Positions 11,101 to 26,100 of a DNA stretch of 64,000 nucleotides are shown one piece after another. Both the position numbers and the translations under genes were made by a program. The DNA is from Leguminivora glycinivorella. Lineage: Eukaryota > Arthropoda > Insecta > Lepidoptera > Tortricidae. The notes beneath the pieces were generated by a model that worked only from the letters and a program-made list of their open reading frames with translations, made no database searches and was not told the origin of the DNA. The stretch lies in assembly GCF_023078275.1 (NCBI RefSeq), contig NC_062994.1, positions 7,945,545 through 8,009,544 on the forward strand. Reading direction: 5' to 3'. Each line of letters opens with the position of its first letter. Position 1 is the stretch's first letter.

Positions 11101-14100
11101 CTTATAACACCCCGTCGTTTTTGCGTCGGGGGTTAAAAATAATAGGGTGGACAAAAGTAAACTATTTATTTTTACAGTGGCGGTGGACAGTCTTTGAAGA
11201 CGGTGTTCAAAACATGAATTCAAGATGGTGGCAAATGAAACTACGATACCAGGTATGTATCTCTGATGTATGTAAGTCAACCAATTTGAATCCTAGGCCA
11301 TTCATCATCATTTGAACCCTGTCTCATTTAAACCGTGTTCTATTTGCCATAAGAAGTCACATTGACGTTTACTGTGCAAAGGTTCTGCAGTGGCCTATGA
11401 TTCAAATTGGTTGACGGTACACATCTCACCGCCATTCATCATCATTTGCCTGGTCTTATCCCAGACATTAGGAGTCGGCGCAGCATGCCTTCCTCTTGTA
11501 TACCTCTCTATCACCCGTCACCTCATCTAACATGCTTCCGTTTCATATCATCTCAGCATCCACACAGTCCACTAGGTAGGGCATAGCGAATGATATTCCG
11601 CTTTGTGTGGTAGGGCACAGCACAGCGGATATCATCTCGCTCGAATCTAGCCCAACTGGGGAAATACCTCCGCCATACAGAAGACCGCTGCCAAATAGCA
11701 CTAGACCCTACTCATAGTGTTGTTTTCCTGCCGGTGAGTAAGACTGCCAGAGCTCAACGAGGGTGCGGTGTGCTGGTGACGGAAGGATCTATGGAACGAA
11801 TTTATTCCGTCTATTTTCCTTTTTGTCGTCGGCAACCCGAACCCTCCTTGGTACTAGTAGACTCCTTGTTGCTATTGCTGTGTACTTAACACAGCAAAAG
11901 GGAGTGTACAAGTTTCTATTGGGTTGGCAACGCGCATGTGACACTTTCCAACTGCAGCTTTTGAGCAACAGCAACTTTTGAGTTGCAGGCGTCCATAGGT
12001 TACGGTGACCACTTTCCATCAGGCGGACCATATGCTTGTTTGCCACCGACGTAGTATTATAAAAAAAAAGTCCCTCCACCTTTCTTCTCGGTTTTCCTCT
12101 CCTGTGACTTCCTTCCAGATTCATTCGTAATTTTAACAATTGCGTTTCACTATAGATTAAATATAAAAGACCATACCATCCTATACATTAAAATGCGACC
12201 GCCTAAGAACGCGCTTACACTACACCACACATAGATGGCGTCACAAAAAAAAATTCTTGTAGCTTACGATTTATACTTGTAGGTTAAGTATCACTTTTGA
12301 CATAGATTTATGGCTCTAAAGTGACACTTAACGCCAATCTACAAATAATCGATGGCAACAAGGCATTTTTTGTGGCGCCATCTATGTATGGTGTAGTGTA
12401 TGCGCGTTCTTAGGCGGTCGCATTTTAATGTATGGGATGGTATGATTTTCTTATATTTAATCTATGGTTTCACATGTAAGATATTTATTAGATTTCAGAT
12501 TTTTAAATTTTATTTCAGGGTGTGGTGCCTCCTATATCGAGATCAGAAGCCGATTTTGACCCTGGATCTAAATATCACATCATTTCAGACCAAGTAAGTC
12601 ATATCGTTTGTCCGTGCTTGATCTAAATACCATATCTGTGTCCCTTTGATAAATCCAAAAAGGCCATTTTGAAAGGAAGAATTAGGCAAAAACATCATTA
12701 GTCATGTTAATCTATAGATTGTCTGCGCATGACGTAAATCGAATTGAGCACAAAATTTTCTGACATTTAAGTAAAAAAAGCATAAAATTCATCATGTCAG
12801 TGATTGACTCCGCATTAAGTTAAGTTAGGTTCTATGACGTCACTACACGTCTGACAGCGTTTTTTTTTTTTATCTATAAGTAAAATTTATTATATTTAAG
12901 AAAGTGATAAAAAAGACATCAAAAATGACATCACTAATAAGTTATAAACCAAGTAAATTAACCTAAATCTAAATATAGCCTAAATGCCATGTTATAGCAT
13001 TTTAGGTGGCCAAAGTTAAAATAAATATTACTTACACACATTTTTGATCGAAAATACGTACCCACCATACACTTTTAACACCCAAAATCTATAAAAATTG
13101 GTTTCTTATGTCAAATCTTATGTCAAAGGAAACAATCATTTCTTGTGCCAAATTCGATAAGAGTCTAGTAGCCTATTAAAACGTTTTCTAAGAAGATATA
13201 GTACATTACATCAGAGGCCGGGAAAATGAGGATTTCCGGCCAAGTGGGTATATACGGACGAGCGAGCGAGGCCGGATAGGGATACGAGGCTGGGAATCCG
13301 TTTTCACGCCGAGGCATGATGTATAGTGCTTTTCTCAAACATACAATGAAATAAAAAAAAAATGCTCTAAAGGACAATATTTTATAAAAAAAAGTTACTT
13401 TGCAGGCCTAGGCCCAAAAAATAATATGAAATCCCTTTACAATTTCTCCTCTCGAGTTGTTGCGCCCAAAAAGCGATACTTCCCAGCCCATTTTAAGGAA
13501 CGTAAAGACAATATTTCATTGCATGTTTGAGAAAAGTTATTTTTTTCTAAATGTATGCAATTGTTTGTTCTACAGGAATACATCAAGTACTTCCTAGCCA
13601 CGATACTAGAGTTCCAGATTTTCGAGCAGCTCTGCAACGCGGCCGGGCACTCTGGACACCTGCACGAGTGCGATGTGTATAGGAGCAGGGAGGCTGGCAG
13701 AGTACTTAGGTAAGATCGACATTAAGACGATACAGGAGATACTTTGTTGGAAAAATCAGCATGCTTTGTAAACCAAAGAAAATGTTAGGTAGCCACATAA
13801 ACGCACTTAAAACATAATTTTCAGTACAGATGGTGTTTTTTTACGCACTAGTGCGAGAAGTGGTTCATTATATGCCAGGTCGAAACTTCAGAGGCTCATC
13901 TGTACTGAAAAACGTCGTACGATACACGTGCGAAAAGGAAATTCGTAACTCGTGTCGATTTTTTGTCGAAATTCGTAACTCGTTCGAACTTCCTTTTTTA
14001 CGCACTTGTATCGTAATAATGTACTATTTAATGTTTGAATAAAAAGTCAGATGAATGTTCTGGTGCGTTGGGAATTCATTCTCGTTTCGAGCCTACTACT

Positions 14101-17100
14101 ATTAACATCCTAAATTGTATCAGTGTCTTCCGTTCTCCGTTCATGTAATAAACCATCTTCATAACCAAGTCATCGTTTCCTTTTATCAATAATACAAATC
14201 CATACAAATGCTCTCGACTATTTCCTCCCTGGATTGTGAAGATAGAGCAATGATATTTTCAACACAGATTACTATTTTTATCTGTGTCGGACCGTTTTGA
14301 TTTTTTTGATATTTTTAGTTTTAAAGACGAAGAAGATCCCATCAAAAATTACCAAATAATTAATTTATTTAGCATTTTCGCTCCTGTAGCGTCTAAATAT
14401 TTAAAAAAAACCGACATAGTGGGCCGATTTTCATCCATCATGGCTAAAACATCAGAGATCTCTCGACTAATTCAGCTTTCAAATAAAAAAAACTAAATCT
14501 AAATCGTTCATCCGTTCGGGAGCTACGATGCCACAGCTACACACACACACAGACAGACACGTCAAACTTATAACACCCCGTCGTTCTTGCGTCGGGGGTT
14601 AAAAACCACACTCGCGTTAATCCCTGGTTGAAAGTTGTCATGTCATAGGCACATGACAAGATTATCAAAACTGCTTATTTATGTAATAAAAGTTAAGAGT
14701 AGGTCACTCAAAAACACCACTTCATTAATGAATCAGCTCAAGAGCATAAAATAGTATCACTTATGAATTATATGTCTCATTTAATATAGGGAAGAGTTGT
14801 AACTCCATACATCAGTAAATGCGGTTTATTTGTATAGGCATAGTTAAGTTACATCTAGCGACAATCACGCGTCAACTAGCGTGAATTATCAGTACCACTA
14901 CTCGATATTAGGTGGCAACTGTGTCTCGTCTGCCAAGAAAATAATATTAGAACAGTTTACAATTTATATTACAAGCAGAAGGAATTGAAAACAGAATACT
15001 GATTAATACTATTGTAATATTAGCTAAAAATTGGTGAGCATTAGACTTTTCGTTCGTCGTGACATCTATTGACAAGTAGCAGTACTGATAATTTACGCTA
15101 GTTGACGCGTGATTGTCGCTAGATGTCGCTTAACTACGCCTATACAAATAACCCGCATTTACTGATGAATGGAGTTATTAACTCTTCCCTTACTATCCTC
15201 ATGCTACAAGCACAGTATAATAAAGAGTACTATCGTACAGTATGGCCACTCCCGCTCCCCGCTGAAAGCGCCGCCCACCCCCTCTCGGTTACTTCACAAT
15301 TACCGCCTGTCAAAAACGCGAACAGTCAACCTGTCATATCTCACCCATACAAGCATGGTACGCGTTCACCTACACGAGCTTAGAATGTATGTTAAGAACG
15401 CGCCTCTTTCATATATTTGATCGCCAGTGTTCGAAATGTGCTACGAGTCTAGCAGTAGCCAAAAGAAAGAAGAAAATTGACGTTTTTGCCCTTAATATGC
15501 ACCATTATAACACACTTACTCTTAATATAATAGCTTAATTTTAGGCATATTATAATCATAAAGCAATTTAAAATAAAACCCGATAATATCTAAGGGCCAA
15601 AACCTATATTTAAAGTATTTAAACCTCATCCAGAGGTGTTAGAATGATTTCTAATCTCTATTAAAAGACAATTTGTGAAGTCTTTATAATCATCATTATA
15701 CAGTTGTTTTGTCTTATAAAGTTGAATTAAAATATGTAGCAATATATTTTTGATGGAGTTTAGACGACGACGGGGTGTTATAAGTTTGACGTGTCTGTCT
15801 TTGTGTGTCTGTCTGTGGCATCGTATCTCCCTAAAGGATGAACCGATTTAGATTTAGTTTTTTTTTTGAAAGCTGAGTTAGTCGGGAGTGTTTTTAGCCA
15901 TGTTTCATGAAAATTGGTCTACAATGTCGGGGGTTTTTTCAAAATTTTAATTTTGTAGTAAGGTTATATTTGACTAAATCATAATAGAAATGTGTCTACT
16001 GACCGACATAAAAAAAATAGTCACGATTTAAGTTACCTACACATTTACAATTCTTGTGCTGGTAGCCTAGCGGTAACTTTCGTTCCGGAGGTCGCGGGTT
16101 CGAACCCCGGCTCGCACCAATGGGTTTTTCGGAACTTATGTGCGAAATGTCATTTGATATTTGCCAGTCGCTTTTCGGTGAAGGAAAACATCGTGAGGAA
16201 ACCTGACTAATTCCAATAAGGTCTAGTTACCCTTCGGGTTGGTCTGCACGGGAAGCATGGTCGCGCGATAGACGATAAAATAGCAGGCCGTCCCTATCGC
16301 ACTTACAAATAGTCGGCCTGGCTGGAGCTCAGCTTTAGAATAAATTATATTTACATTAGAGATAGGCCGAATATTCGGTAAATATTCGGTATTCGGCATA
16401 TTCGGCAAATTTCTCAATGTTCGTATGCGGCCGAATAGTTCGGTTACATTGCCGAATATTTACCGAATAAACAAGTAAACAAATGGCGTAAGTTGTTTCG
16501 TAGTTCATCGGATAATGACATTCTATTTCAGCATTCTAAGGTCCCTTTGGCAGTAAAGAGAATGCGTTAAAATATAAATATAATAATTTTGTGAAAAAGT
16601 AAAAATAACGTAGCACGTAAACGTAACATAAAAACAAAAACCAAAATTTTTTGTTTTACAACCGGCGTTTTAACTTAAGAGCTTTAAAATATGGCGCAAG
16701 TAGAGATGGGTCGTGGGTAAATACCCAATCTACCCACCCAGGTATTTACCCGGTAAATACCTATCTACCCGGTATTTACCCGTATCTACCCAAATTGACG
16801 GGTAGATTCATTTCATGTTGGACATGCTGATTTGTGTTAAAATGGAGATAAATACTAAGTTAGTGGTTGTATTTTTATACACAATTTAAAACAAAACTCA
16901 TCAGTCAAATAGACAATTGACAACGTTTCAAAATTTTCAATGTCCCTAAATCGAAAACCATTTCGAGATATACGCTTGTAGATCACATAAATATTTTTTT
17001 TAATTTTTTTTTTCCGTATTTTTAGTATAAAAAATCATAAAAATAGTTTAAAGGGGAAGTGACGTCAAATAGCTGATTTAGAGCTGCCACTATAAGAAAA

Positions 17101-20100
17101 AATCTTCCAGTTGGGATGTCCCTTGAGTTTGACAGTGACACTTATCACAGTTCGTAGCAAAGATATTAAAAATTTCATGGCTTAGTCTATGGTTCGTAGT
17201 CATTCACTATGGGTTGACAGTGACACTTGACAGTCAAACATACCGGACTGTTTGAGCTGACTGTTAAAACTTTATTTTTTTTTAAAGGTTTTGTCGTTTT
17301 CTTAGGTGTATGAAACAACACATGTGACGTCACGAAGCTGCGTCTTGACGTTTGTAACTTACGCTCTTTCTGCTCGAAGTAGTAATAAGAAGGGATTTTC
17401 TCATTAAAATAGCAGTTTTTGGAAAAATAAAAAAATACGTGTATCTTTTAGTATTAAGTTCTTTCAAACCAAACAATAAAAAGTAGTACTCAAAAATATG
17501 AAATGTTGTCAATTAAGTTTACAGAAGTTTTAATGTATATTTTTAAAAATAATTAACAAAATATGTTTTATGTGTGCTTTTTAGATTGTAGAGATGGGCC
17601 GAATATGGACTTTGCCGAATACGAATATTCGGCCGAACATTCGGTTCAGCTCTTACCGAACCGAACATTCGGCCGAATATTCGGTTACGCCATATTTTTA
17701 AAGCGAATGTTATGATTAAAACTATGAAATGATTGATAATTGTTATACATACTACAACTATGTTCTTATGATTTAGTGGATAACTAAAACTTAGTTAAAA
17801 CAACTCTGAACTCTTCTCAACTCTTAAACGACGGTTTTTTTTAACTTTTTTACAAAACAATTGTTTATATTTTGACGCATTTTTAGTAGTTTCTTTGAAA
17901 GCTACAAAAATAGGAGCTTATTATGCAATGGAATACGTAAGATCTTCATTAGTTATTTACTTTGTTTATTCGGTAAATATTCGGCAACGTAACCGAACTA
18001 TTCGGCCGAATACGAACATTGAAAATCTTGCCGAATATGCCGAATACCGGATATTTACCGAATATTCGGCCCATCTCTAGATTGTATTAATTAGTCGTAT
18101 TTATACGATAAAGATAAACTTCCTAGTACTGGTTGGGGGGTTATGGTGGGGTTAGGGGGGTAAAATGTATTTTTTTCATATTTCATGGAAACTATCATTA
18201 ATATCGAAAAGTATTGTATGTACGAACTAAAGTAGACACAATTTCCTACAAAAAAGTTTATATGCATTTTTGTCATAAAACATACTATGTATGAGTTATG
18301 AGCTTGAAAAAGATTTTTTTTAAATATTTTTATTCACATATTTTTATTTACAGTTTTAATTTATCAAACTTATAATTTATACTAAAAGCATTTGAAATTA
18401 TTTCCGTATGTCAGAGAATGATATTACACGATTTTTAGGGTTCCGTAGCCAAAATGGCAAAAACGGAACCCTTATAGTTTCGTCATGTCCGTCTGTCCGT
18501 CTGTCCGTCTGTCCGTCTGTCCGTCTGTCACAGCCGATTTACTCGGAAACTATAAGTACTACAGTGATGAAATTTGATGGGAATATGTGTTGTATGAACC
18601 GCTACAAAATTATGACACTAAATAGTAAAAAAAAGAATTGGGGGTGGGGCCCCCCATACATGTAACTGAGGGATGAAAATTTTTTTTTCGATGTACATAC
18701 CCGTGTGGGGTATCAATGGAAAGGTCTTTTAAAATGATATAAAGTTTTCTAAAAAACATTTTTCTTAAAGTGAACGGTTTTTGAGATATCAGCTCTCAAA
18801 GTCGTAAAAAGTATGTCCCCCCCCCTCTATTTTTATAACTACGGGGTATAAAATTCTAAAAAAAATAGAGGTGATGCATGCTAATTAACTCTTTCAACGA
18901 TTTTTGGTTTGATCAAAGTATCTCTTATAGTTTTTGAGATAGGTTGATTTAACTGTAATTTTGGCAGGTGTATAAATTGACATAATAAGTTTATTATATT
19001 TGCTGCTACGGAACCCTTTGTGCGCGAGCCCGACTCGCACTTGGCCGGTTTTTATAGTTGGAGTGATACACTAAAATCACATTTTATCTCATAGCAACCT
19101 ATTCGTTCCCAATTTGAATAAACATTATGTGTACAATTACAAAGACTGACTTAAATTAATTTATTTTAGCCCAAACACCATTTAAAAACGTCAAATTTGG
19201 AAGAAAAATGAAAATACCCGCGTATTTACCCGCGGGTAGGTAAATATCGGGTATTTACCCGGTAAATACCCACCGTCGGGTATTTACCTGGGTAGTTACC
19301 CACCCGTAGGCGCAACCGAATATTCGGCCGAATGTTCGGTTCGGTAACAGCTGAACCGAATGTTCGGCCGAATATTCGTATTCGGCAAAGTCCGTATTCG
19401 GCCCATCTCTAATTTACATTTTGTATACGTATACGGGTATAGTCGCTATTAGATATATCTGATACTTGCGCGATAGACCAACTTTAGTTTTTTTTTAGCC
19501 GCCATTTTACTAAAATCTATTTTCTTCATATTGAAGGTCCGCGTGGTGACGGACCCTGTGTGGTGGCGGTTTAAGAATTTCACCACCCCCTTTCTTCCCG
19601 TGGGTGTCGTAGAAGTCGACAGTGGGATATGGGTTAAAATGTGGCGTAGGCGAGAGGCTGACAACCTGTCACTGCAATGTCACAATTTGGATTTCTTTCT
19701 ACCCCTTTTTGCCAATAGTGGCACTGAAACTTAGTAGTTCTTGTGCTCTGCCTAACCCTTTATGGGATACAGGCGTGATTATATGTATGTATGTATATTG
19801 AAGGTGTTCCTGTGCTTTTTATTATTACATACATACAATCACGCCTGTATCCCATAAAGGGGTAGGCAGAACACATGAAACTACTAAAGCTTCAGTGCCA
19901 CTCTTGGCAAATAAGCGGTTGAAAGAAAACTGTGACATTGCAGTGACAGGTTGCCAGCCTCTCGCCTACGCCACAATTTAACCCAATTTAATTTGATTAT
20001 TATTATAATATAAGGTTGCCAAAGGCAAAGGTTATATGAGCAATTATGGTCGCGAAATGATATCCGCCTAAGTGCGATAGGAATTCGCACTGCTTCCCGT

Positions 20101-23100
20101 ACAGGTTGCCGGATTATATGACGGAAATTAGTGCTTGGCTAACATAAAATTATTTTGTCACCAGTGAGCTGATGCAGCCAGGCGCCTCGAAGCCGACTTC
20201 GGACGTCATCCGAGCCATGACGAGAGGCAAAACTAACAGGATATCACCCGAGTCTTTAGTCAAGTAAGTTACTAAGGGTGAAGCTTGAGTGCACGTTCAT
20301 ATTAGGCACAAAACTTAATTTAGATAGAAGAAACAAATTCATATATTTGTATAGGGGCCGAGCGTGTCAAATTTTGTACTGAAGTTGATTCTTGCCTATA
20401 ATTTTAAATATGTCTCAGGCTCTTGATTATTCATAATTTTTGTGTTGTTGCAATTGAATATCACGTAACGTGGCATTTTTTATGTTTTGGTTGACTTCAA
20501 CTTACAAAAATTGACACCCGAAAGCTGCAAGCTGCGAGTAAAGACGGACAACTCAGTGGATTTCACTGAGTTCATTTGACATGCTAAGTAGATACGTTTG
20601 CTTGATCTATGGTATATATGACATCTGTGATATTAGGCGTGTAGCGTGGGGCGGGGCGAGCGGCGTCCGTGTCTAACCCTACCTTCCCTATTAGATAGAA
20701 CTGATAACTACATAAAAAAAAAAAAAACCCCCCGACTGCGACATAGTAGACCGATTTTCATGAAACATGGCTAAGAACACTCCCGACTAACTCAGCTTTC
20801 AGACAAAAAAAACTAAATCTAAATCGGTTCATCCGTTCGGGAGCTACGACGCCACAGACAGACACACACACAGATAGACAGACAGACAGACAGACAGACG
20901 GACGGACGGACGGACGGACGGACGGACGGACGGACGGACGGACGGACGGACGGACGGACGGACGGACGGACGGACGGATGGACGGACAGACAGACAGACA
21001 CGTCGTCGTTTTTGCGTCGGGGGTTAAAAAAATGGCACTCTAAATAGACTAAATAGTCCGTCAGTTAGATCGTCCAAAAATACTGAACACATATTTTTCG
21101 CTTTTTCTAATTGTAATTAATGAAAAAATACAAAGATATAGAGCATCAAAGTTCCGAAGTGCCCCCACTACTAGGCGTGACGTCACGCGAAACTTCAACG
21201 CACTGTTCCGAGTGTTCCGTCGTCAGTTTTCGTTTGCGAGAAAAAAGAAAAAATACGTGTCTAATAAAATTCTTTTATAATCTACCTGACGGACTAATCA
21301 CTTTTTATGTATGTAATGGAATCTAAGGAAGCTAATTTAACCATCTTCCAGGAGTCGTAGCGTAATGAAAATTGGCAGCTATAAGTAGTTCCGATGACAA
21401 TACAATAATATGGTACTGTTGAGCTGATCTGATGATGGAGTCGGAAGATATGAACTGGAACTTAGAAAATTCTTGTAATGAACTTTGACTACGATTAGGT
21501 TTCAAGGTCTGATGATGGAGCCGGAAGATATGAACTGGAACTACATGATGGAACATCGTATCATAGCTGTTTTTGGGCTTCTTAGAAAAGTCTTGTAATG
21601 AACTTTGACTACGATTAGGTTTTAAGGTCTGATGATGGAGCCGGAAGATATGAACTGGAACTACATGATGGAACATCGTATCATAGCTGTTTTTGGGCTT
21701 CTTAGAAAAGTCTTGTAATGAACTATGACTACGATTAGGTTTCAAGGCCTGATGATGGTGCCGGAAGATAAGAACAGAAAAAAGGGGGGGAAGGGGAGGG
21801 GCTCGAGGGGGGAAGCATGAAAGAAAGATCAACGTAGTATTTAAAATAAGTTGGGTTAGCGTTTTCTTGTGACCTTTCAGAGCAAACACAGGAGGGCTCG
21901 GGGGGCGAAGCCCCCCGCATAAAAGAAAGATAAACGTTGTATTTAAAATAAGTTTGGTTAGGGTTTTCTTGTTACCCTTAAGAGTAACGAAAAGGGGGCT
22001 CGGGGGCGAAGCCCCCGCATAAAAGAAAGATTAACGTAGTATTTAAAATAAGTTGGGTTAGCGTTTTCTTGTGACCTTTCAGAGCAAACAAAGGGGGCTC
22101 GGGGGCGAAGCCCCCGCATGAAAGAAAGATCAATGTAGTATTTAGCATAAGTTGGGTTAGCGTTTTCTTGTGACCTTTAAGAGCAAACAAAGGGGGGCTC
22201 GGGGGCGAAGCCCCGCATGAAAGAAAGATCAACGTAGTATTTAAGATAAGTTGGGTTAGCGTTTTCTTGTGACCTTTAAGAGCAAACAAAGGGGGGCTCG
22301 GGGGCGAAGCCCCCTCATAAAAGAAAGATCAACGTTGTATTTAAAATAAGTTGGGTTAGGGTTTTCTTGTTACCCTTAAGAGTAATGAAAAGGGGGCTCG
22401 GGGGGCGAAGCCCCCCGCATAAAAGAAAGATTAACGTAGTATTTAAAATAAGTTGGGTTAGCGTTTTCTTGTGAGCTTTAAGAGCAAACAAAGGGGGGCT
22501 CGGGGGGCGAAGCCCCCGCATAAAAGAAAGATCAACGTTGTATTTAAAATAAGTTGGGTTAGCTTTTTCTTGTGACCTTTAAGAGCAAACAAAGGGGGCT
22601 CGGGGGGCGAAGCCCCCCGTATGAAAGAAAGATCAACGTTGTATTTAAAATAAGTTGGTTGAGGGTTTTCTTGTGACCTTTAAGAGTAACGAAAAGGGGG
22701 CTCGGGGGCGAAGCCCCCGCATGAAAGAAAGATCAACGTAGTATTTAGAATAAGTTGGGTTAGCGTTTTCTTGTGACCTTTAAGAGCAAACAAAGGGGGC
22801 TCGGGGGCGAAGCCCCCGCATGAAAGAAAGATCAACGTAGTATTTAAGACAAGTTGGGTTAGCGTTTTCTTGTGACCTTTAAGAGCAAACAAAGGGGGGC
22901 TCGGGGGGCGAAGCCCCCCATAAAAGAAAGATATACGTTGTATTTAAAATAAATTGGGTTAGGGTTTTCTTGTTACCCTTAAGAGTAACGAAAAGGGGAG
23001 CTCGGGGGGCGAAGCCCCCCGCATAAAAGAAAGATTAACGTAATATTTAAAATAAGTTGGGTTAGCGTTTTCTTGTGACCTTTAAGAGCAAACAAAGGGG

Positions 23101-26100
23101 GGCTCGGGGGGCGAAGCCCCCCGCATGAAAGAAAGATCAACGTTGTATTTAAAATAAATTGGTTTAGGGTTTTCTTGTGACCCTTAAGAGTAACGAAAAG
23201 GGGGCTTGGGGGGCGAAGCCCCCCGCATAAAAGAAAGATCAACGTAGTATTTAAAATAAGTTGGGTTAGGGTTTTCTTGTGACCCTTAAGGGTAACGAAA
23301 AGCGCCCCCCGCATGAAAGAAAGATCAACGTAGTATTTAAGATAAGTAGGGTTAGCGTTTTCTTGTGACCTTTAAGAGCAAACAAAGGGGGGCTCGGGGG
23401 GCGAAGCCCCCCGTATGAAAGAAAGATCAACGTTGTATTTAAAATAAGTTGGTTAAGGGTTTTCTTGTGACCCTTAAGAGTAACGAAAAGGGGGGCTCGG
23501 GGGGCGAAGCCCCCCGCATGAAAGAAAGATCAACGTAGTATTTAGAATAAGTTGGGTTGGCGTTTTCTTGTGACCTTTAAGAGCAAACAAAGGGAGGCTC
23601 GGGGGGCGAAGCCCCCCGCATGAAAGAAAGATCAACGTAGTATTTAAGACAAGTTGGGTTAGCGTTTTCTTGTGACCTTTAAGAGCAAACAAAGGGGGGC
23701 TCGGGGGGCGAAGCCCCCCGCATAAAAGAAAGATAAACGTTGTATTTAAAATAAATTGGGTTAGGGTTTTCTTGTTACCCTTAAGAGTAACGAAAAGGGG
23801 GCTCGGGGGCGAAGCCCCCCGCATAAAAGAAAGATTAACGTAATATTTAAAATAAGTTGGGTTAGCGTTTTCTTGTGACCTTTAAGAGCAAACAAAGGGG
23901 GGCTCGGGGGGCGAAGCCCCCCGCATGAAAGAAAGATCAACGTTGTATTTAAAATAAGTTGGTTTAGGGTTTTCTTGTGACCCTTAAGAGTAACGAAAAG
24001 GGGGGCTTGGGGGGCGAAGCCCCCACGCATAAAAGAAAGATCAACGTAGTATTTAAAATAAGTTGGGTTAGCGTTTTCTTGTGACCTTTAAGAGCAAACA
24101 AAGGGGGGCTCGTGGGGCGAAGCCCCCCGCATGAAAGAAAGATCAACGTAGTATTTAAGATAAGTTGGGTTAGCGTTTTCTTGTTACCCTTAAGAGTAAC
24201 GAAAAGGGGGCTCGGGGGCGAAGCCCCCGCATAAAAGAAAGATTAACGTAGTATTTAAAATAAGTTGGGTTAGCGTTTTCTTGTGACCTTTAAGAGCAAA
24301 CAAAGGGGGCTGGGGGGCGAAGCCCCCGCATAAAAGAAAGATCAACGTAGTATTTAAGATAAGTTGGGTTAGCGTTTTCTTGTGACCTTTAAGAGCAAAC
24401 AAAGGGGGGGCTCGGGGGCGAAGCCCCCCGTATGAAAGAAAGATCAACGTTGTATTTAAAATAAGTTGGTTAAGGGTTTTCTTGTGACCCTTAAGAGTAA
24501 CGAAAAGGGGGCTCGGGGGCGAAGCCCCCCGCATGAAAGAAAGATCAACGTAGTATTTAGAATAAGTTGGGTTAGCGTTTTCTTGTGACCTTTAAGAGCA
24601 AACAAAGGGAGGCTCGGGGGCGAAGCCCCCGCATGAAAGAAAGATCAACGTAGTATTTAAGATAAGCTGGGTTAGCGTTTTCTTGTTACCCTTAAGAGTA
24701 ACGAAAAGGGGGGCTCGGGGGGCGAAGCCCCCCGCATGAAAGAAAGATCAATGTTGTATTTAAAATAAGTTGGGTTAGCGTTTTCTTGTGACCTTTAAGA
24801 GCAAACAAAGGGGGGCTCGGGGGGCGAAGCCCCCCGCATGAAAGAAAGATCAACGTTGTATTTAAAATAAATTGGTTTAGGGTTTTCTTGTGACCCTTAA
24901 GAGTAACGAAAAGGGGGGCTTGGGGGGCGAAGCCCCCGCATAAAAGAAAGATCAACGTAGTATTTAAAATAAGTTGGGTTAGGGTTTTCTTGTGACCCTT
25001 AAGGGTAACGAAAAGGGGGGCTCGGGGGGCGAAGCCCCCCGCATGAAAGAAAGATCAACGTAGTATTTAAGATAAGTTGGGTTAGCGTTTTCTTGTGACC
25101 TTTAAGAGCAAACAAAGGGGGCTCGGGGGCGAAGCCCCCCGTATAAAAGAAAGATCAACGTTGTATTTAAAATAAGTTGGTTAAGGGTTTTCTTGTGACC
25201 CTTAAGAGTAACGAAAAGGGGGGCTCGGGGGGCGAAGCCCCCCGCATGAAAGAAAGATCAACGTAGTATTTAGAATAAGTTGGGTTAGCGTTTTCTTGTG
25301 ACCTTTAAGAGCAAACAAAGGGAGGCTCGGGGGGCGAAGCCCCCCGCATGAAAGAAAGATCAACGTAGTATTTAAGATAAGTTGGGTTGGCGTTTTCTAG
25401 TGATCTTTAAGAGCAAAAAAAGGGGGGCTCGGGGGGCGAAGCCCCCCGCATAAAAGAAAGATAAACGTTGTATTTAAAATAAGTTGGGTTAAGGTTTTCT
25501 TGTGATCCTTAAGAGTAAAGAAAAGGGGGCTCGGGGGCGAAGCCCCCGCATGAAAGAAAGATAAACGTAGTATTTAGAATAAGTTGGGTTAGCGTTTTCT
25601 TGTGACCATTAAGAGCAAACAAAGGGGGCTCGGGGGCGAAGCCCCCCGCATGAAAGGAAGATCAACGTAGTATTTAAGATAAGTTGGGTTAGCGTTTTCT
25701 TATGACCTTTAAGAGCAAACAAAGGGGGGCTCGGGGGGCGAAGCCCCCCGCATAAAAGAAAGATCAACGTAGTATTTAAAATAAGTTTGGTTAGGGTTTT
25801 CTTGTGACCCTTAAGAGTAACGAAAACCCTCGCATAAAAGAAAGATTAACGTAATATTTAAAATAAGTTGGGTTAGCGTTTTCTTATTACCTTTCAGAGC
25901 AAACAAAGGGGGCTCGGGGGCGAAGCCCCCGCATAAAAGAAAGATCAACGTTGTATTTAAAATAAGTTGGGTTAAGATGTTCTTGTGATCCTTAAGAGCA
26001 AAGAAAAGGGGGGCTCGGGGGGCGAAGCCCCCGCATGAAAGAAAGATCAACGTTGTATTTAAAAAAAGTTGGGTTAAGGTTTTCTTGTGACCTTTAAGAG

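Larger units (their letters stand above)
16701..19308. mobile_element. hAT-like MITE 'P' with TACCCGG-rich ends, nested in E1
   Basis: The left end is tagagatgggtcgtgggtaa followed by repeated taccc/gggta words. The right end mirrors it (gggtatttaccc ... cacccgta). ggcgcaa flanks both sides (16693 and 19309), matching the continuous sequence expected in E1. It contains E2 and an R element. Confidence 0.8.
16357..19411. mobile_element. hAT-like MITE 'E1', interrupted by a nested stack of elements
   Basis: The TIRs are tagagataggccgaatattcgg and its complement ending gcccatctcta. The 8-bp target duplication atttacat is exact (16349-16356 and 19412-19419). E1 proper is only 16357-16692 plus about 19310-19411. 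The rest was inserted later, at ggcgcaa. Confidence 0.88.

Noticed and set aside
15123..15420. Two overlapping + frames of 83-86 codons
   Set aside because: They begin inside a MITE end and have no recognised domain or intron borders.
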